Counted from the stretch's first letter, positions 10,910 through 21,952 are shown. The stretch is DNA of 64,000 nucleotides from an uncultured Alphaproteobacteria bacterium (GCA_902594145.1 CACJLA010000002.1:62001-126000), one strand, 5' to 3'. A program made the numbers and translations. Notes: generated by a model from the letters alone, not told the origin.

Positions 10910-12451
10910 ATGAAAACTAAAAAATTAATTGTCATTATATTTAGTGCTGCACTAGGAATAAGTTTCTTGTTTATTGGATTTGGATCTTATGTTGGCAAGA
11001 CATATGTACTAAAAGTAGGAAGTCAAAAGATTTCCTCTATTGAATTTTCTAGAGCATATGAGAACTATAAATCTGAAAATAACCTCTCTAACCTATCTGA
11101 ACAAGAAGAGTTATTTTCAAAAGTACAATTTACAAATCAATATGTAAATGAATTAGTATTTATTAATTACTTAGATGAAAAAATTAGTATTAGTGATAAT
11201 TCAAAAAAAGTTGTTTTAAGAAAATCATTAAATAATGATGAAATGTTCAGAAATTTAGATGAGGCATCTCTTCAGAATTACCTAAAAGAAATTGAAGGAA
11301 ATATCTATATAGATTTATTTAATAATAGTCTTGATGCACAAACCCTGGTAAGTAATGAAATTAATCCAGAACTACTTATAGAAAAAGAATTGAACATCTA
11401 CGAAATTAAAAAAGATAATAGTCTGATTGATTATCAACTAGAAGAAGAGTTTTACTCTGATAATGAGCTATATGAAATCACGATAAATGAGATAAATCTA
11501 AGAAATTATATACTAGAAGAAATTATAACCGACGCAATTATAGAGAATTATTATAATGAAAATATAACTACTTTTATTGAGCCTAAAAATTATACATATG
11601 AACAAATAATTTTAGAAAATAATACAAATGATGATTTTATAGAACTCAAAAAAAGTAATAATTCTCAATTTAAATTATTTGAAGACATTAATGAGAAATT
11701 AATTTTACCTCAAGTGCTTAATAATTTAAAAAAACTTAATGTAGGGGATGAAAGTGGAGGTATTAAGATTGGTGAAAAATTCTTTTATGTAAAACTTTTA
11801 TCATTTAAAGATGAATATCAAGTAAATTTAAAAGACGCTTATGAAGGTATAATAAACACATTAACACAATTAGAGATTGAAAATTTTGAAATGACTGATG
11901 AAATAAAAAATATTGGTAGTTATAGTACAAATCAAATTTTTTTCTCTAATTCTTTTAATTTCTTAGAAAATATACCAGATCAATATAATTTTATTAACTT
12001 CAATCAATCATCTGGGGAAATTAAAAAAGATAATTTTTTATTTCAATTTAACGTAAAAAAATTATTTAAAGAAGATTTACCTATTGATATTAAAGAAAAA
12101 TTTTTAATTTCATTTAGTAATTATAAAAAAAATATAGATACCTCTCATAGAGATGAATTATTAAATAAAACTGGTACCGTAAAAGTAAATTATTTTACTG
12201 ACTCACTCACTATTAAGAATAATAATATTGAAGCAGAGGACTTGGAGAGAATTGTCATTATTAAAAACGATGAAAAGTTAAAAGTGGTATTAACAAATGA
12301 GGTTATATATTTAGATATAAATTCAATAGGATCTATAGACTCTTTAAATATTAAACAAAATATTGTCAATTTAATTTACTCAAATATCATAAAACATATA
12401 AAAAATAACATAGACATAGAAGTAGATAACGAACAACTTATTCAACTTTAA
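10910..12451 (+). CDS. PpiD/SurA-like membrane-anchored periplasmic chaperone with degenerate parvulin region
   Basis: N-terminal TM helix, VLKVGSQKISSIEFSRAYENYK SurA_N-like segment; 5' of trpE as for PpiD-like genes in alphaproteobacteria. Confidence 0.7.
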   Translation: MKTKKLIVIIFSAALGISFLFIGFGSYVGKTYVLKVGSQKISSIEFSRAYENYKSENNLSNLSEQEELFSKVQFTNQYVNELVFINYLDEKISISDNSKKVVLRKSLNNDEMFRNLDEASLQNYLKEIEGNIYIDLFNNSLDAQTLVSNEINPELLIEKELNIYEIKKDNSLIDYQLEEEFYSDNELYEITINEINLRNYILEEIITDAIIENYYNENITTFIEPKNYTYEQIILENNTNDDFIELKKSNNSQFKLFEDINEKLILPQVLNNLKKLNVGDESGGIKIGEKFFYVKLLSFKDEYQVNLKDAYEGIINTLTQLEIENFEMTDEIKNIGSYSTNQIFFSNSFNFLENIPDQYNFINFNQSSGEIKKDNFLFQFNVKKLFKEDLPIDIKEKFLISFSNYKKNIDTSHRDELLNKTGTVKVNYFTDSLTIKNNNIEAEDLERIVIIKNDEKLKVVLTNEVIYLDINSIGSIDSLNIKQNIVNLIYSNIIKHIKNNIDIEVDNEQLIQL

Positions 12452-12452
12452 T

Positions 12453-13841
12453 ATGTACGTACACGGTAAAAAGGTTTTCTTAGATACTGAAAATACAATT
12501 ACGATTTACAATAAGCTTGCTAAAAAATTTAAAGATGTCTCTATTTTAGAGTCTGTAATTGGAGGAGATAATAAAGGAAGATATTCAATTATTCTCTTCA
12601 ATGTAAATCAAAATATAGAAATTTTTCATAATTATGCGTTAATTAATAATCGAAAGAAAATTATAAAATCACCTGATATCTTTATAAAGAATATTTATAA
12701 GAACTTAAAAATAAAAACATTATATGAACAAAATATACCACTCCCTGTCTTTATTGGTAATATTTGTTTTGATTTATGTAAATTTACACTTCCAAAATTA
12801 AGTTATGACCCTAGTAAAAATGAAATTGGAATTCCACTTGCACACTTTGTAAAACCAACAAATTTAATAATAATTGATAATGTTCTCAACGAAACTCATT
12901 TAATTGAGGTTTCAAATAATAAGAAAATTCCAACTAAATCTTTAAAAACTTTAGAGAATTTACTCAAATCACCCTTTCATAAATTTAAGAAATTAAATGT
13001 TAAAAAATTAAAGAAGTTTAAAAATCATGTAAATAGAGAAGATTTTTTAAAAAGAGTAGATGAAATAAAATCAGATATTAAGGTGGGTGAAATATTTCAG
13101 GCTGTTCTATCTCAAAGATTTTCTAATGAATATTTAATTGATCCTTTCAATTTTTATAGAGCCTTAAGATCAATTAATCCCTCTCCTTATCTTGTTTTCT
13201 TAAACCTAAAAAACTATCAGATTATTTGCTCAAGTCCTGAAACTATGATCAAGGTAAAAAATAAAGAAATTACCTTAAGACCTATTGCAGGAACTAGAAG
13301 AAGAGGAAAAAATAAAATAGAAGATAATAATTTTAAAAATGAATTACTTAATGATAAAAAAGAATTAGCAGAGCATTTAATGTTAGTGGATTTAGGTAGA
13401 AATGATGTTGGTCAAATTTCAAAAAATAATACAGTAAAAGTAACTGAACAAAATATAATAGAATATTACTCTCATGTTATGCATATCGTTAGCAATGTAA
13501 CAGGAGAATTAAAAAATAATTTAACACCAATTGATGTTCTTTTTGCAGGTTTACCTGCGGGGACAGTTTCAGGTGCCCCTAAAATAAGAGCTCTAGAAAT
13601 ATTAGAGATACACGAACTTATAAATAGAGAATTTTACTCTGGATCAGTCTGTTACATAGATGCTAATGGAGATATGGACAGTTGTATCAACCTGAGAACA
13701 GCAATGATTAAAAATAAAAAGATATATGCTCAAAGTGGTGCAGGAATAGTTTTTGATAGTATAGCTAAAAACGAACATAGCGAATGTATTAATAAAGCAA
13801 ATGCTTTATTTGAAGCTTACAAATTGGCTCATCAAATATAA
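12453..13841 (+). CDS. trpE: Anthranilate synthase component I
   Basis: RPIAGTRRRG, AEHLMLVDLGRNDVG, GAPKIRALEI, YSGSVCYID. Confidence 0.96.
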   Translation: MYVHGKKVFLDTENTITIYNKLAKKFKDVSILESVIGGDNKGRYSIILFNVNQNIEIFHNYALINNRKKIIKSPDIFIKNIYKNLKIKTLYEQNIPLPVFIGNICFDLCKFTLPKLSYDPSKNEIGIPLAHFVKPTNLIIIDNVLNETHLIEVSNNKKIPTKSLKTLENLLKSPFHKFKKLNVKKLKKFKNHVNREDFLKRVDEIKSDIKVGEIFQAVLSQRFSNEYLIDPFNFYRALRSINPSPYLVFLNLKNYQIICSSPETMIKVKNKEITLRPIAGTRRRGKNKIEDNNFKNELLNDKKELAEHLMLVDLGRNDVGQISKNNTVKVTEQNIIEYYSHVMHIVSNVTGELKNNLTPIDVLFAGLPAGTVSGAPKIRALEILEIHELINREFYSGSVCYIDANGDMDSCINLRTAMIKNKKIYAQSGAGIVFDSIAKNEHSECINKANALFEAYKLAHQI

Positions 13842-14410
13842 TGATTACATTAATAGATAATTATGATAGCTTTACTTATAATCTTTATCACTGTCTGAGT
13901 AAGCACGATGATGTTTTAATTATTAAGAATGACTTAATATTAAAAAATATTGACAAAATAATTAACAGTAAGGGTGTTGTTATTTCTCCTGGACCCAGCA
14001 ATCCATTTAATGCAGGTGAATGTCTAGATCTAGTACACCAAATTTACTCATTTATGCCAATATTAGGAGTGTGTTTAGGTCATCAGATACTGGGTGTTTA
14101 TTTTGGAGCTAAAATAGATACTTTAAAAATACCCATGCATGGGAAAGTATCGAATATTAAAAAAATTAATGAATGTAAAATTTATAAAAATATTAATATG
14201 AATTTTCAAGCTACGAGATATCACTCTTTATATCTTAATAAAGATAATTTTCCTGAAAATTTGAAAATAACTAGTATTTCTGAAGATGATAAAAAAATAA
14301 TGAGTTTTAGACATCAATTATTTTCTGTATTTGGTGTGCAGTATCATCCAGAAAGTATTGAAACTGTTATTGGTTCTAAAATTGTAGATAATTTTATGGA
14401 GTGTATATGA
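13841..14410 (+). CDS. trpG: Anthranilate synthase component II (glutamine amidotransferase)
   Basis: LIDNYDSFTYNLYH, VVISPGPSNP, ILGVCLGHQ, VQYHPESI. Confidence 0.95.
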   Translation: MITLIDNYDSFTYNLYHCLSKHDDVLIIKNDLILKNIDKIINSKGVVISPGPSNPFNAGECLDLVHQIYSFMPILGVCLGHQILGVYFGAKIDTLKIPMHGKVSNIKKINECKIYKNINMNFQATRYHSLYLNKDNFPENLKITSISEDDKKIMSFRHQLFSVFGVQYHPESIETVIGSKIVDNFMECI

Positions 14411-15390
14411 AATATAACATAGGCGATACAGTTACTAAGAAAAATATAAAAAATGTAATTAAATATTTGTTTCAAACAGATAATATAACTCATCAAGCAA
14501 TAATCATTCATCAACTTAATAAATTAATTAATGATAGTAATATACTTTTGTCATTAAGAGATTACATATTTAAAAATTCAAATAAAATTAAGCAATATCC
14601 TAATTCTTTAGATACATGTGGAACAGGAGGAGACGGATTAAAAACGCTTAATATATCTACCACAGTTGCAATTTTATTATCATCTGTTGGAATACACATA
14701 GCAAAACATGGAAATCGGGCTGCAAGTTCGTTAAGTGGTTCCACAGATATTATCTCTGAATTAAAAATACCAAATGAGAGGCATTCAAAAAAAATTATAA
14801 AAAGAATTTCAAATGATAAATTTGTATATTTAAATGCGCCATTTTTTTATCCTAACTTAAGTAGAGTTGGAGAAGTTAGGAAGAAAATAGGCATGAAAAC
14901 AATATTTAATTATATGGGTCCTACATTAAATCCATTAGGCGCAAAATTTCAAATATTAGGCACAATAGATAAAAGTTCTGCAGAAATTATGTCAAAAATA
15001 TTATCAAAAATTAAAAATAAAAAATTTACTATTTTTTTCTCAGAGGATGGTTTAGATGAGATAAGTATATTTGCACCAACAAATTTTTATTTTAAAAAAG
15101 AAAAAAGTATTACAAAAAGAAAAATTTCACACATGACTTATAAAAAATACCTTACATCAAAATTAAATTTTAAAGATATCAAAGGTGGTTTACCATCTTA
15201 CAATGCAAATAGATTAATTGAATTATTTCAGGGAAAAAAAGATAGTTACAGAGATATTACAATAATTAACTCTATTTATGCAATGCAAACAATTAAACCA
15301 GATTATCAGTTTGATAAGTGCTTTGAAATTTTAAGTAATTCTTTAGATAATTCCATAGCTTATAATCATTTAAATCAAATTAAGAAGTAA
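14401..15390 (+). CDS. trpD: Anthranilate phosphoribosyltransferase
   Basis: DTCGTGGDGLKTLNIST, KHGNRAASSLSGS, MGPTLNPLGAK. Confidence 0.95.
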   Translation: MYMKYNIGDTVTKKNIKNVIKYLFQTDNITHQAIIIHQLNKLINDSNILLSLRDYIFKNSNKIKQYPNSLDTCGTGGDGLKTLNISTTVAILLSSVGIHIAKHGNRAASSLSGSTDIISELKIPNERHSKKIIKRISNDKFVYLNAPFFYPNLSRVGEVRKKIGMKTIFNYMGPTLNPLGAKFQILGTIDKSSAEIMSKILSKIKNKKFTIFFSEDGLDEISIFAPTNFYFKKEKSITKRKISHMTYKKYLTSKLNFKDIKGGLPSYNANRLIELFQGKKDSYRDITIINSIYAMQTIKPDYQFDKCFEILSNSLDNSIAYNHLNQIKK

Positions 15391-16160
15391 TGAATATTTT
15401 AGATCAAATAGTTTTAGAAAAGAAAAAACATTCAAAATATTTAAGTCAAAAAATAATTAAAAGAAATATTTTAAAATCTACTAATTCAAATTCTTTTTTA
15501 AATTCTATAGCAAGTAATTTAAGTAAAAACAAAAATGCACTAATTGCAGAATTTAAGAGATACAGTCCATCTGTTAAAAGCTTTAATAAAGTTAGATATC
15601 TACAAGATGTTATTGAACAATATCATAAATCAAAATGCTGCTGCATATCAATTTTAACTGATAAAAATTTTGGTGGTAGTTTAAATGATATAAATGTTGC
15701 AAAAAAGATATCTAATAAACCAATTATAAGAAAAGATTTTATAATCAATGAAGCACAAGTATTTGAAACTAAAGAATTTGGCGCTGATGCAGTATTATTG
15801 ATTGCAAAAATTTTATCAAAATCTGAAATTAAAAACTTATACAAACTAGCAAACAAAATTGGTTTGGATGTATTGATAGAAATTGAAAGTATAGTAGAGG
15901 CTAAGAAGATTAGAGATATAGACGCCAAATTAATTGGAATAAATAATAGAAATTTGAAAGAACAAAAGATTGATATTAACAAATCAATTAGATTATCTAA
16001 AGTATTGAATAATAAAATAATAATTAGTGAGAGTGGGATTACTGTATCGAATATTAAGAAAATAAAAAATAATAGTGGGATATCATCTTTTTTAATTGGT
16101 GGAAGTATTTTAAATAGTGAAGATAAAGTTAAATATATAAATAAATTATATAAAGCTTAA
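15390..16160 (+). CDS. trpC: Indole-3-glycerol phosphate synthase
   Basis: ALIAEFKRYSPS, ISILTDKNFGGS, KPIIRKDFIINEAQVFE, IGINNRNLK, ISESGI. Confidence 0.95.
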   Translation: MNILDQIVLEKKKHSKYLSQKIIKRNILKSTNSNSFLNSIASNLSKNKNALIAEFKRYSPSVKSFNKVRYLQDVIEQYHKSKCCCISILTDKNFGGSLNDINVAKKISNKPIIRKDFIINEAQVFETKEFGADAVLLIAKILSKSEIKNLYKLANKIGLDVLIEIESIVEAKKIRDIDAKLIGINNRNLKEQKIDINKSIRLSKVLNNKIIISESGITVSNIKKIKNNSGISSFLIGGSILNSEDKVKYINKLYKA

Positions 16161-16624
16161 TGAGTTTATCGCACTTTAATAAAAAAAATAAAAATATTGA
16201 AATGGTTGATATTTCAAAAAAAAATAAAACCAAAAGATATGCAGAAGCTCATTCTAGGTTAAAAATTGATAAAAAACTTTTTCTTCTTCTTCAAAATGAT
16301 AGAGAATTACAAAATAACTTATATCATACAGCTAAAATAGCAGGAGTTTATGCTGCTAAAAATACATCCCAACAAATTCCATTAACGCATAATATACCAA
16401 TAGAATATGTGTCTTTAACATTTGATTTGAAGAAAAATGAATACATTTTGTTAAAGAGTATTGTTAAATCAAATTATTCTACAGGATTAGAAATAGAGGC
16501 ATTAAATAGCGTTTCTTGTGCATCTATTACAATTTTTGATATGCTAAAATCTTATAAAAAAAAAATTACTATTGAAAAAATAGAAATTGTAAAAAAAAGA
16601 GGAGGTAAAAATAATATTGGATGA
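16160..16624 (+). CDS. moaC: Cyclic pyranopterin monophosphate synthase, divergent
   Basis: EMVDISKKNKTKRYAEA, AKIAGVYAAKNTSQQIPLTHNIPI, IEALNSVSCASITIFDMLKS, KRGGK. Confidence 0.88.
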   Translation: MSLSHFNKKNKNIEMVDISKKNKTKRYAEAHSRLKIDKKLFLLLQNDRELQNNLYHTAKIAGVYAAKNTSQQIPLTHNIPIEYVSLTFDLKKNEYILLKSIVKSNYSTGLEIEALNSVSCASITIFDMLKSYKKKITIEKIEIVKKRGGKNNIG

Positions 16625-17735
16625 TATTTTTAAAACAATAAAATTAATTTCAAATTATCTTCCAAAAAAAAAATTATTAACTATTTATACAAAAGATTTA
16701 ATAAGTAATAATTTTATACAATCAGATATTAAAATTCAAAATAATATACCACCATATAATCAATCATCAATGGACGGTATAGCTGTAGCAAATATTAGTG
16801 AAAAATTTAAAATAGTTGGAAGATCAAAGTTAAATAGTTTTAATAATATTAAAGTTAATAACGATGAGTGTTTAATAGTTAAAACAGGTTCATTAATACC
16901 AAATAATATCAAATACATTATTCCTCAAGAACAAATATTTATTCATAATAATTTTGCTTTTGTAATTAACTTTAACAAAAAAAATAAATTTATTAGAAAA
17001 AAAGGTCATATTTTTAAGAAAGGTGATATAATTAATCTTCAAAATAAATATTTATCTTTAAAAGAGTTAAGTAGTCTAAAAAGTCTAAAAGAGACTAAAC
17101 TTAAAATATTAAAACCTTTAAAATTTAAAATAATATCTACTGGTAGTGAATTTACTAAAAAACATTTTATTTTCCCTACTAATGGTTTTTATTTAAATAA
17201 TTTTTTATTAATAAATAATCAAATAGTTGAAAAGAATATTCATTTAAGAGATGACCAAAAATTACTACAAAAAGAAATTAATAATTCAAAATCAGATATT
17301 ACAATAATTATTGGAGGTACTGGTAAAAGTAAAGATGATATAGATTTTAACAATTTTAATTTAATTGTAGATGGTCTCGACTTAAAACCAGGAAGACCAT
17401 TTAAATTGTTCATAAAACAAAATAGAATTTATTTATTTTTCCCTGGTAATCCCTGCTCATCGTTCGTATTAACCAACATAATTATAAAATCTTTAATTGA
17501 AATTTATAACTTTGACAAATCTACTATTAACCATGAGATAATAGATATTAAAAAAATTAAATTTAATTTCAAAACCTATAAAAGAAAATCATTTTTATTT
17601 GGATTTAGAGATAATAAAAATATTAAAATATTTAATAATCAAGAGAGTTCTAATTTAAAAAATATTTTAAATGCAAATTGTCTAATTTATTATGATAGAA
17701 CTACTAAATTAAGACTGTATCAGGTTAATGACTAA
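16617..17735 (+). CDS. moeA: Molybdopterin molybdotransferase, divergent
   Basis: PPYNQSSMDGIAV, IISTGSEF, IIGGTGKSKDDID, LKPGRPFKLF, FFPGNPCSSFVL. Confidence 0.85.
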   Translation: MDDIFKTIKLISNYLPKKKLLTIYTKDLISNNFIQSDIKIQNNIPPYNQSSMDGIAVANISEKFKIVGRSKLNSFNNIKVNNDECLIVKTGSLIPNNIKYIIPQEQIFIHNNFAFVINFNKKNKFIRKKGHIFKKGDIINLQNKYLSLKELSSLKSLKETKLKILKPLKFKIISTGSEFTKKHFIFPTNGFYLNNFLLINNQIVEKNIHLRDDQKLLQKEINNSKSDITIIIGGTGKSKDDIDFNNFNLIVDGLDLKPGRPFKLFIKQNRIYLFFPGNPCSSFVLTNIIIKSLIEIYNFDKSTINHEIIDIKKIKFNFKTYKRKSFLFGFRDNKNIKIFNNQESSNLKNILNANCLIYYDRTTKLRLYQVND

Positions 17736-18306
17736 AAACGCAAAAAAGTTATTGGAATTTTTAAGAAAATACATTGAAAAAAATAAGATATCTCCAAACT
17801 ATGAAGAGATGAAAGAACATATGGGTCTAAAATCAAAATCATCTATATATCAATATTTAGAATACTTAGAGGAATTAGGTCATATCAAAAAAGACAAATT
17901 AAAATCAAGATCTATAGAATTAAATAGTGTAATACCATTCTATAATGAAATCTCTGCTGGTAAGCCAATAGATGTTCTAAATGATCAAATAGAGTATATT
18001 GATGTTAATAATTTTATAAAATCTGATAAAGCCAACTGTATTGCTTGTAAGGTACATGGAAATTCAATGGAGTCGTATGGTATTTTTGAAGATGATATAA
18101 TTATAGTAGAAAGAGTTACAAATTATAATTCAAATGATATACACGCAGTTCAAATAGATGATAGTGAGATAACCCTTAAAAAGATTAAACTAATCAAAGA
18201 TGAAGTTGAGATATTTGGCGATCATAAAAATTTTTCTTCAGTCAGATATAAAAAAGACAGAGTTAAAATATTAGGCAAAATGATTAATTTAGTCAGAAAA
18301 TATTAA
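17728..18306 (+). CDS. lexA: LexA repressor (SOS regulator, self-cleaving)
   Basis: Winged-HTH N-terminus, cleavage region IPFYNEISAGKPIDV, catalytic GNSM Ser and ITLKKI Lys. Confidence 0.92.
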   Translation: MTKNAKKLLEFLRKYIEKNKISPNYEEMKEHMGLKSKSSIYQYLEYLEELGHIKKDKLKSRSIELNSVIPFYNEISAGKPIDVLNDQIEYIDVNNFIKSDKANCIACKVHGNSMESYGIFEDDIIIVERVTNYNSNDIHAVQIDDSEITLKKIKLIKDEVEIFGDHKNFSSVRYKKDRVKILGKMINLVRKY

Positions 18307-19541
18307 TGATAATAACAAGGTTTGCCCCCTCACCTACTGGAAATTTTCATATGGGTAGTTTAAGAACCGCAATTTATAATTATTTATATGCTAAAAAAAA
18401 CAAAGGAAAATTTTTGTTAAGAATTGAGGACACTGATAAAGAGAGATCAAATAAAATTTATGAAGACGAAATCTTAAAAATATTTGATATCTTTAATCTT
18501 CAATATGACAATCTAATTTATCAATCAAAGAATTTAAGTATTCATCAAGAGTTTTTAGAGAAACTGGTATCTACTGATTTAGCTTATCAGTCAGAAGATG
18601 GACCTTATAAGTTTAGAGTAAATAAAGATAGTGATTATTTTAAGTATGAAGATTTAATACTAGGAGAGGTTAAAATACCCTCTAATACAATAGAAGATTT
18701 CTCGATAGCTAGGTCTGATAAAACTCCCACATTTATATTATCAAATTTAATAGATGATGATTTCGAAAATGTTACAAATGTAATTAGAGGTAATGATCAT
18801 ACCATTAATACAGTGAAGCAAAAAATGTTATCTAATGCTCTGAACTTCAAAGAAATACATTATGCACACATTCCACTTATACATGATATTAAAGGAAAAA
18901 AATTATCTAAAAGAGATAATATAACTAATGTTGAGGATTATTTAAATGATGGTTACTTAGCAACATCCATATTTAATTTTATTATCAAATTAGGTAATAA
19001 TTTTAATGATATTGAATTCCTAAATATTGATGAGGCTGTTAAAAGTTTTAATTTATCAAAAACAACTTTATCACCTGCAAAATTTGATATTGAAAAGTTG
19101 AACTTTATTAATCAATATTATTTAAAAGAGTTATCTTTTTCAGATTTTAATAAATATTTAGAAAAAGATGTAAAAAATCAAGTATCTAGTTTTAAGTTAG
19201 AGCCCATATATAAAGATATCTTAGAGAGATGTCATAAATATACAGAAATTAATTTTGAGGTAGTCAAACTTTATGATTTTTTTAAAAAAAATTTAGTTCT
19301 TGAGATTGATAAGAATGAAAAAGATTTGATTAAAAAAATTCATACAATTATTAATAATTTGCATGATAATGATAATACTTTATCAATACTTGAGAAAAAT
19401 GGCTTACCTTTGAAGAAAATTGGCAAAATAATAAGAAAAATTACAGTAAATTTTGAGTCTAAGATACCAATTGAAAAAATTTTTATATTCTTTGGTATTG
19501 AAAATATAAAAGAAAGACTATTATTATATATAAATGATTGA
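18306..19541 (+). CDS. gltX: Glutamate--tRNA ligase
   Basis: [30 protein letters not shown]. Confidence 0.94.
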   Translation: MIITRFAPSPTGNFHMGSLRTAIYNYLYAKKNKGKFLLRIEDTDKERSNKIYEDEILKIFDIFNLQYDNLIYQSKNLSIHQEFLEKLVSTDLAYQSEDGPYKFRVNKDSDYFKYEDLILGEVKIPSNTIEDFSIARSDKTPTFILSNLIDDDFENVTNVIRGNDHTINTVKQKMLSNALNFKEIHYAHIPLIHDIKGKKLSKRDNITNVEDYLNDGYLATSIFNFIIKLGNNFNDIEFLNIDEAVKSFNLSKTTLSPAKFDIEKLNFINQYYLKELSFSDFNKYLEKDVKNQVSSFKLEPIYKDILERCHKYTEINFEVVKLYDFFKKNLVLEIDKNEKDLIKKIHTIINNLHDNDNTLSILEKNGLPLKKIGKIIRKITVNFESKIPIEKIFIFFGIENIKERLLLYIND

Positions 19542-20889
19542 TGAAAAAAGATTTAAATTAGTTGATACTAAAACTGGAAAAGAATATGAATTTGATGGTC
19601 TTAATGGCTCTATTGGACCAGATGTAATAAATATATCCTCCTTATACAAAAAGACAGGTCTGTTTACATACGATCCTGGATTTACTTCAACCGCTGCTTG
19701 TAATTCTAAAATTACATATATTGATGGTGAGAAAGGTATACTCCAATACAGAGGTTACCCAATCGAAGAACTTGCTAATAATAGCTCTCATTTAGAAGTT
19801 TGTTACTTACTTATGCATGGTGAACTACCCTCAGAGAGTGATAAAAATGAATTTGAAGAAATAATTAAAAACCATACTTTACTTAATGAACAAATAATTC
19901 AATTTTATAAAGGCTTTAGAAGAGATGCTCATCCAATGGCTATGATGATTGGAATTGTAGGTGCTCTATCGTCTTTTTATCATGACACTCTAAATATTGA
20001 AGATCCAGAACACAGGATGATAGCTTCACACAGAATACTGGCAAAAATGCCAACTATTGCTGCTATGGCATATAAATATTCTGTAGGACAACCTTTTGTT
20101 TATCCAGTAAACAAACTTAATTACGCAGATAATTTTTTACATATGTGCTTTGCAACACCAACCAAAGAATATGAAATAAACCCACTTTTTTCAAAAATAA
20201 TGGACCAAATATTTATTCTTCATGCGGATCATGAACAAAATGCATCAACATCAACTGTGCGAACTGCAGGGTCTTCATTAGCAAACCCATATGCATGTTT
20301 ATCGGCAGGTATTTCCTCACTTTGGGGTAAGTCTCATGGTGGAGCTAATGAAGCTGTTATAGATATGCTTGATGAGATAGTTTCAAATGAATTAGAGCCA
20401 AAAGACTTTATAGAAGAAGTAAAAAATAAAAAAAATAAAATTAGATTGATGGGTTTTGGGCATAGGGTATATAAAAGTTATGACCCTAGAGCAAAAGTAT
20501 TAAAGAAGAGCACCGAAGATTTATTTAAAGATTTAAAAATTAAGTCTAAAGATCTTGAAATAGCAAAAGAAATTGAGGAATTAGCATTAAATGACCCCTA
20601 TTTCCAAGAAAAAAATCTATATCCAAATGTAGATTTCTACTCAGGAATACTTCTAAAAGCTCTAGGTATACCTACCTCGATGTTCACTCCTATTTTTGCT
20701 GTTGGAAGAACAGTAGGATGGTTATCACAATGGAAAGAAATGATTGAAGATAATGAATTTAAAATTACAAGACCAAGACAACTATTTACAGGTGATAAAA
20801 ATAGATCTTACAAAAAGGTTCCTGATAGAGAGAAAAAATCAATATTTAATTTATTATGGCTTAAGAAAACTTTTTTAAATAATCAATAA
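19534..20889 (+). CDS. gltA: Citrate synthase
   Basis: [57 protein letters not shown]. Confidence 0.97.
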   Translation: MIDEKRFKLVDTKTGKEYEFDGLNGSIGPDVINISSLYKKTGLFTYDPGFTSTAACNSKITYIDGEKGILQYRGYPIEELANNSSHLEVCYLLMHGELPSESDKNEFEEIIKNHTLLNEQIIQFYKGFRRDAHPMAMMIGIVGALSSFYHDTLNIEDPEHRMIASHRILAKMPTIAAMAYKYSVGQPFVYPVNKLNYADNFLHMCFATPTKEYEINPLFSKIMDQIFILHADHEQNASTSTVRTAGSSLANPYACLSAGISSLWGKSHGGANEAVIDMLDEIVSNELEPKDFIEEVKNKKNKIRLMGFGHRVYKSYDPRAKVLKKSTEDLFKDLKIKSKDLEIAKEIEELALNDPYFQEKNLYPNVDFYSGILLKALGIPTSMFTPIFAVGRTVGWLSQWKEMIEDNEFKITRPRQLFTGDKNRSYKKVPDREKKSIFNLLWLKKTFLNNQ

Positions 20890-21952
20890 TCACATTTGGA
20901 CGAAAACTAGTAAAATTACTGTTTGCAAGACCACTTAACATATCGTTTCTGTAATTAATTAAAGTTTTTTTATCAGATCTTAAATTTTTAAAAAAAAGTA
21001 ATAAGTTTTTTACATTAAAATCACTTTGAATATATTCTTTTATAATTTCTTTTTTATTAAAAATATTTACTAATGATAAAAAATTAGATCTTACAAAGAA
21101 TTTAAAAATAAAATAATTTATGTAGTTTGCTTTATAAAAAATTATATGAGGAATATTTGAAAAACATAATTCTAAATGCACAGTACCTGAACATGCAAAA
21201 GCAAAGTCTAATTTAGAGATTTTCTGATAGTAAGTATCATCATTAATATGAAAGATTAGATTAGAATTATCTGTTAAAGTATTTTTAATGAAATCTTTAA
21301 ATTCTTCTGTAATGAAAAAATTAAAAATAAGATCTTTTTGATCTTTAAGGTTATTAAGCAGTTTGTCTATAATATATATATTCTTGTATATCTCTTGACG
21401 TCTACTTCCTAAAAAAAAACCTATATTCTTCAAAGAGTCATCATAGTTATTAGAACGATGGGTCTTATTCATTATAGGATGTCCAATATATCGATAAAGT
21501 TTTGAATTATAGTAAGGTTGCTCAATCTTAAATATTGAAAAAATTCTATCGAAATTATCATTTATAAAATTTGCTTTTTTTGATTTCCATATAAAAACAG
21601 ATGGACCTACAATTTGACAATATTTAATCTTGTTTGATTTAAATTTTTTTATGTAAAATTTTGAAAAATCAAATGAATCAATGAAAAAAATATGAGTAAA
21701 TGAATAATCTATAATAGCTTCATTTATTTTACGTCTTAACTGAAAAAGATAATATAAATTTAATATTATATTTACAATTCCCATAATAGAATTAATTTTA
21801 ATATTAGTAATATCAACAAAATCTTTGTAATTATTGTCCATTCCAAATGTGTATATTTGATTTTTATTAGTATTAAAAAAATTTTCATCAAGTAGCGTTT
21901 TAAGAATTTGCCTTCCAGATTGTTCAAGAGTAATAAATAAAACCTTCATCAC
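20861..21952 (-). CDS. lpxB: Lipid-A-disaccharide synthase
   Basis: [70 protein letters not shown]; downstream of lpxI. Confidence 0.88.
   Translation of the reverse strand: MMKVLFITLEQSGRQILKTLLDENFFNTNKNQIYTFGMDNNYKDFVDITNIKINSIMGIVNIILNLYYLFQLRRKINEAIIDYSFTHIFFIDSFDFSKFYIKKFKSNKIKYCQIVGPSVFIWKSKKANFINDNFDRIFSIFKIEQPYYNSKLYRYIGHPIMNKTHRSNNYDDSLKNIGFFLGSRRQEIYKNIYIIDKLLNNLKDQKDLIFNFFITEEFKDFIKNTLTDNSNLIFHINDDTYYQKISKLDFAFACSGTVHLELCFSNIPHIIFYKANYINYFIFKFFVRSNFLSLVNIFNKKEIIKEYIQSDFNVKNLLLFFKNLRSDKKTLINYRNDMLSGLANSNFTSFRPNVIIDYLKKFS

Noticed and set aside
10879-10935. N-terminal extension of tpiA in the ORF track
   Set aside because: Extension overlaps the divergent gene; the canonical TpiA N-terminus begins at the internal Met
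15623-15982. 119-aa minus-strand ORF over trpC
   Set aside because: Antisense to a conserved enzyme, low-complexity hydrophobic translation, no start context
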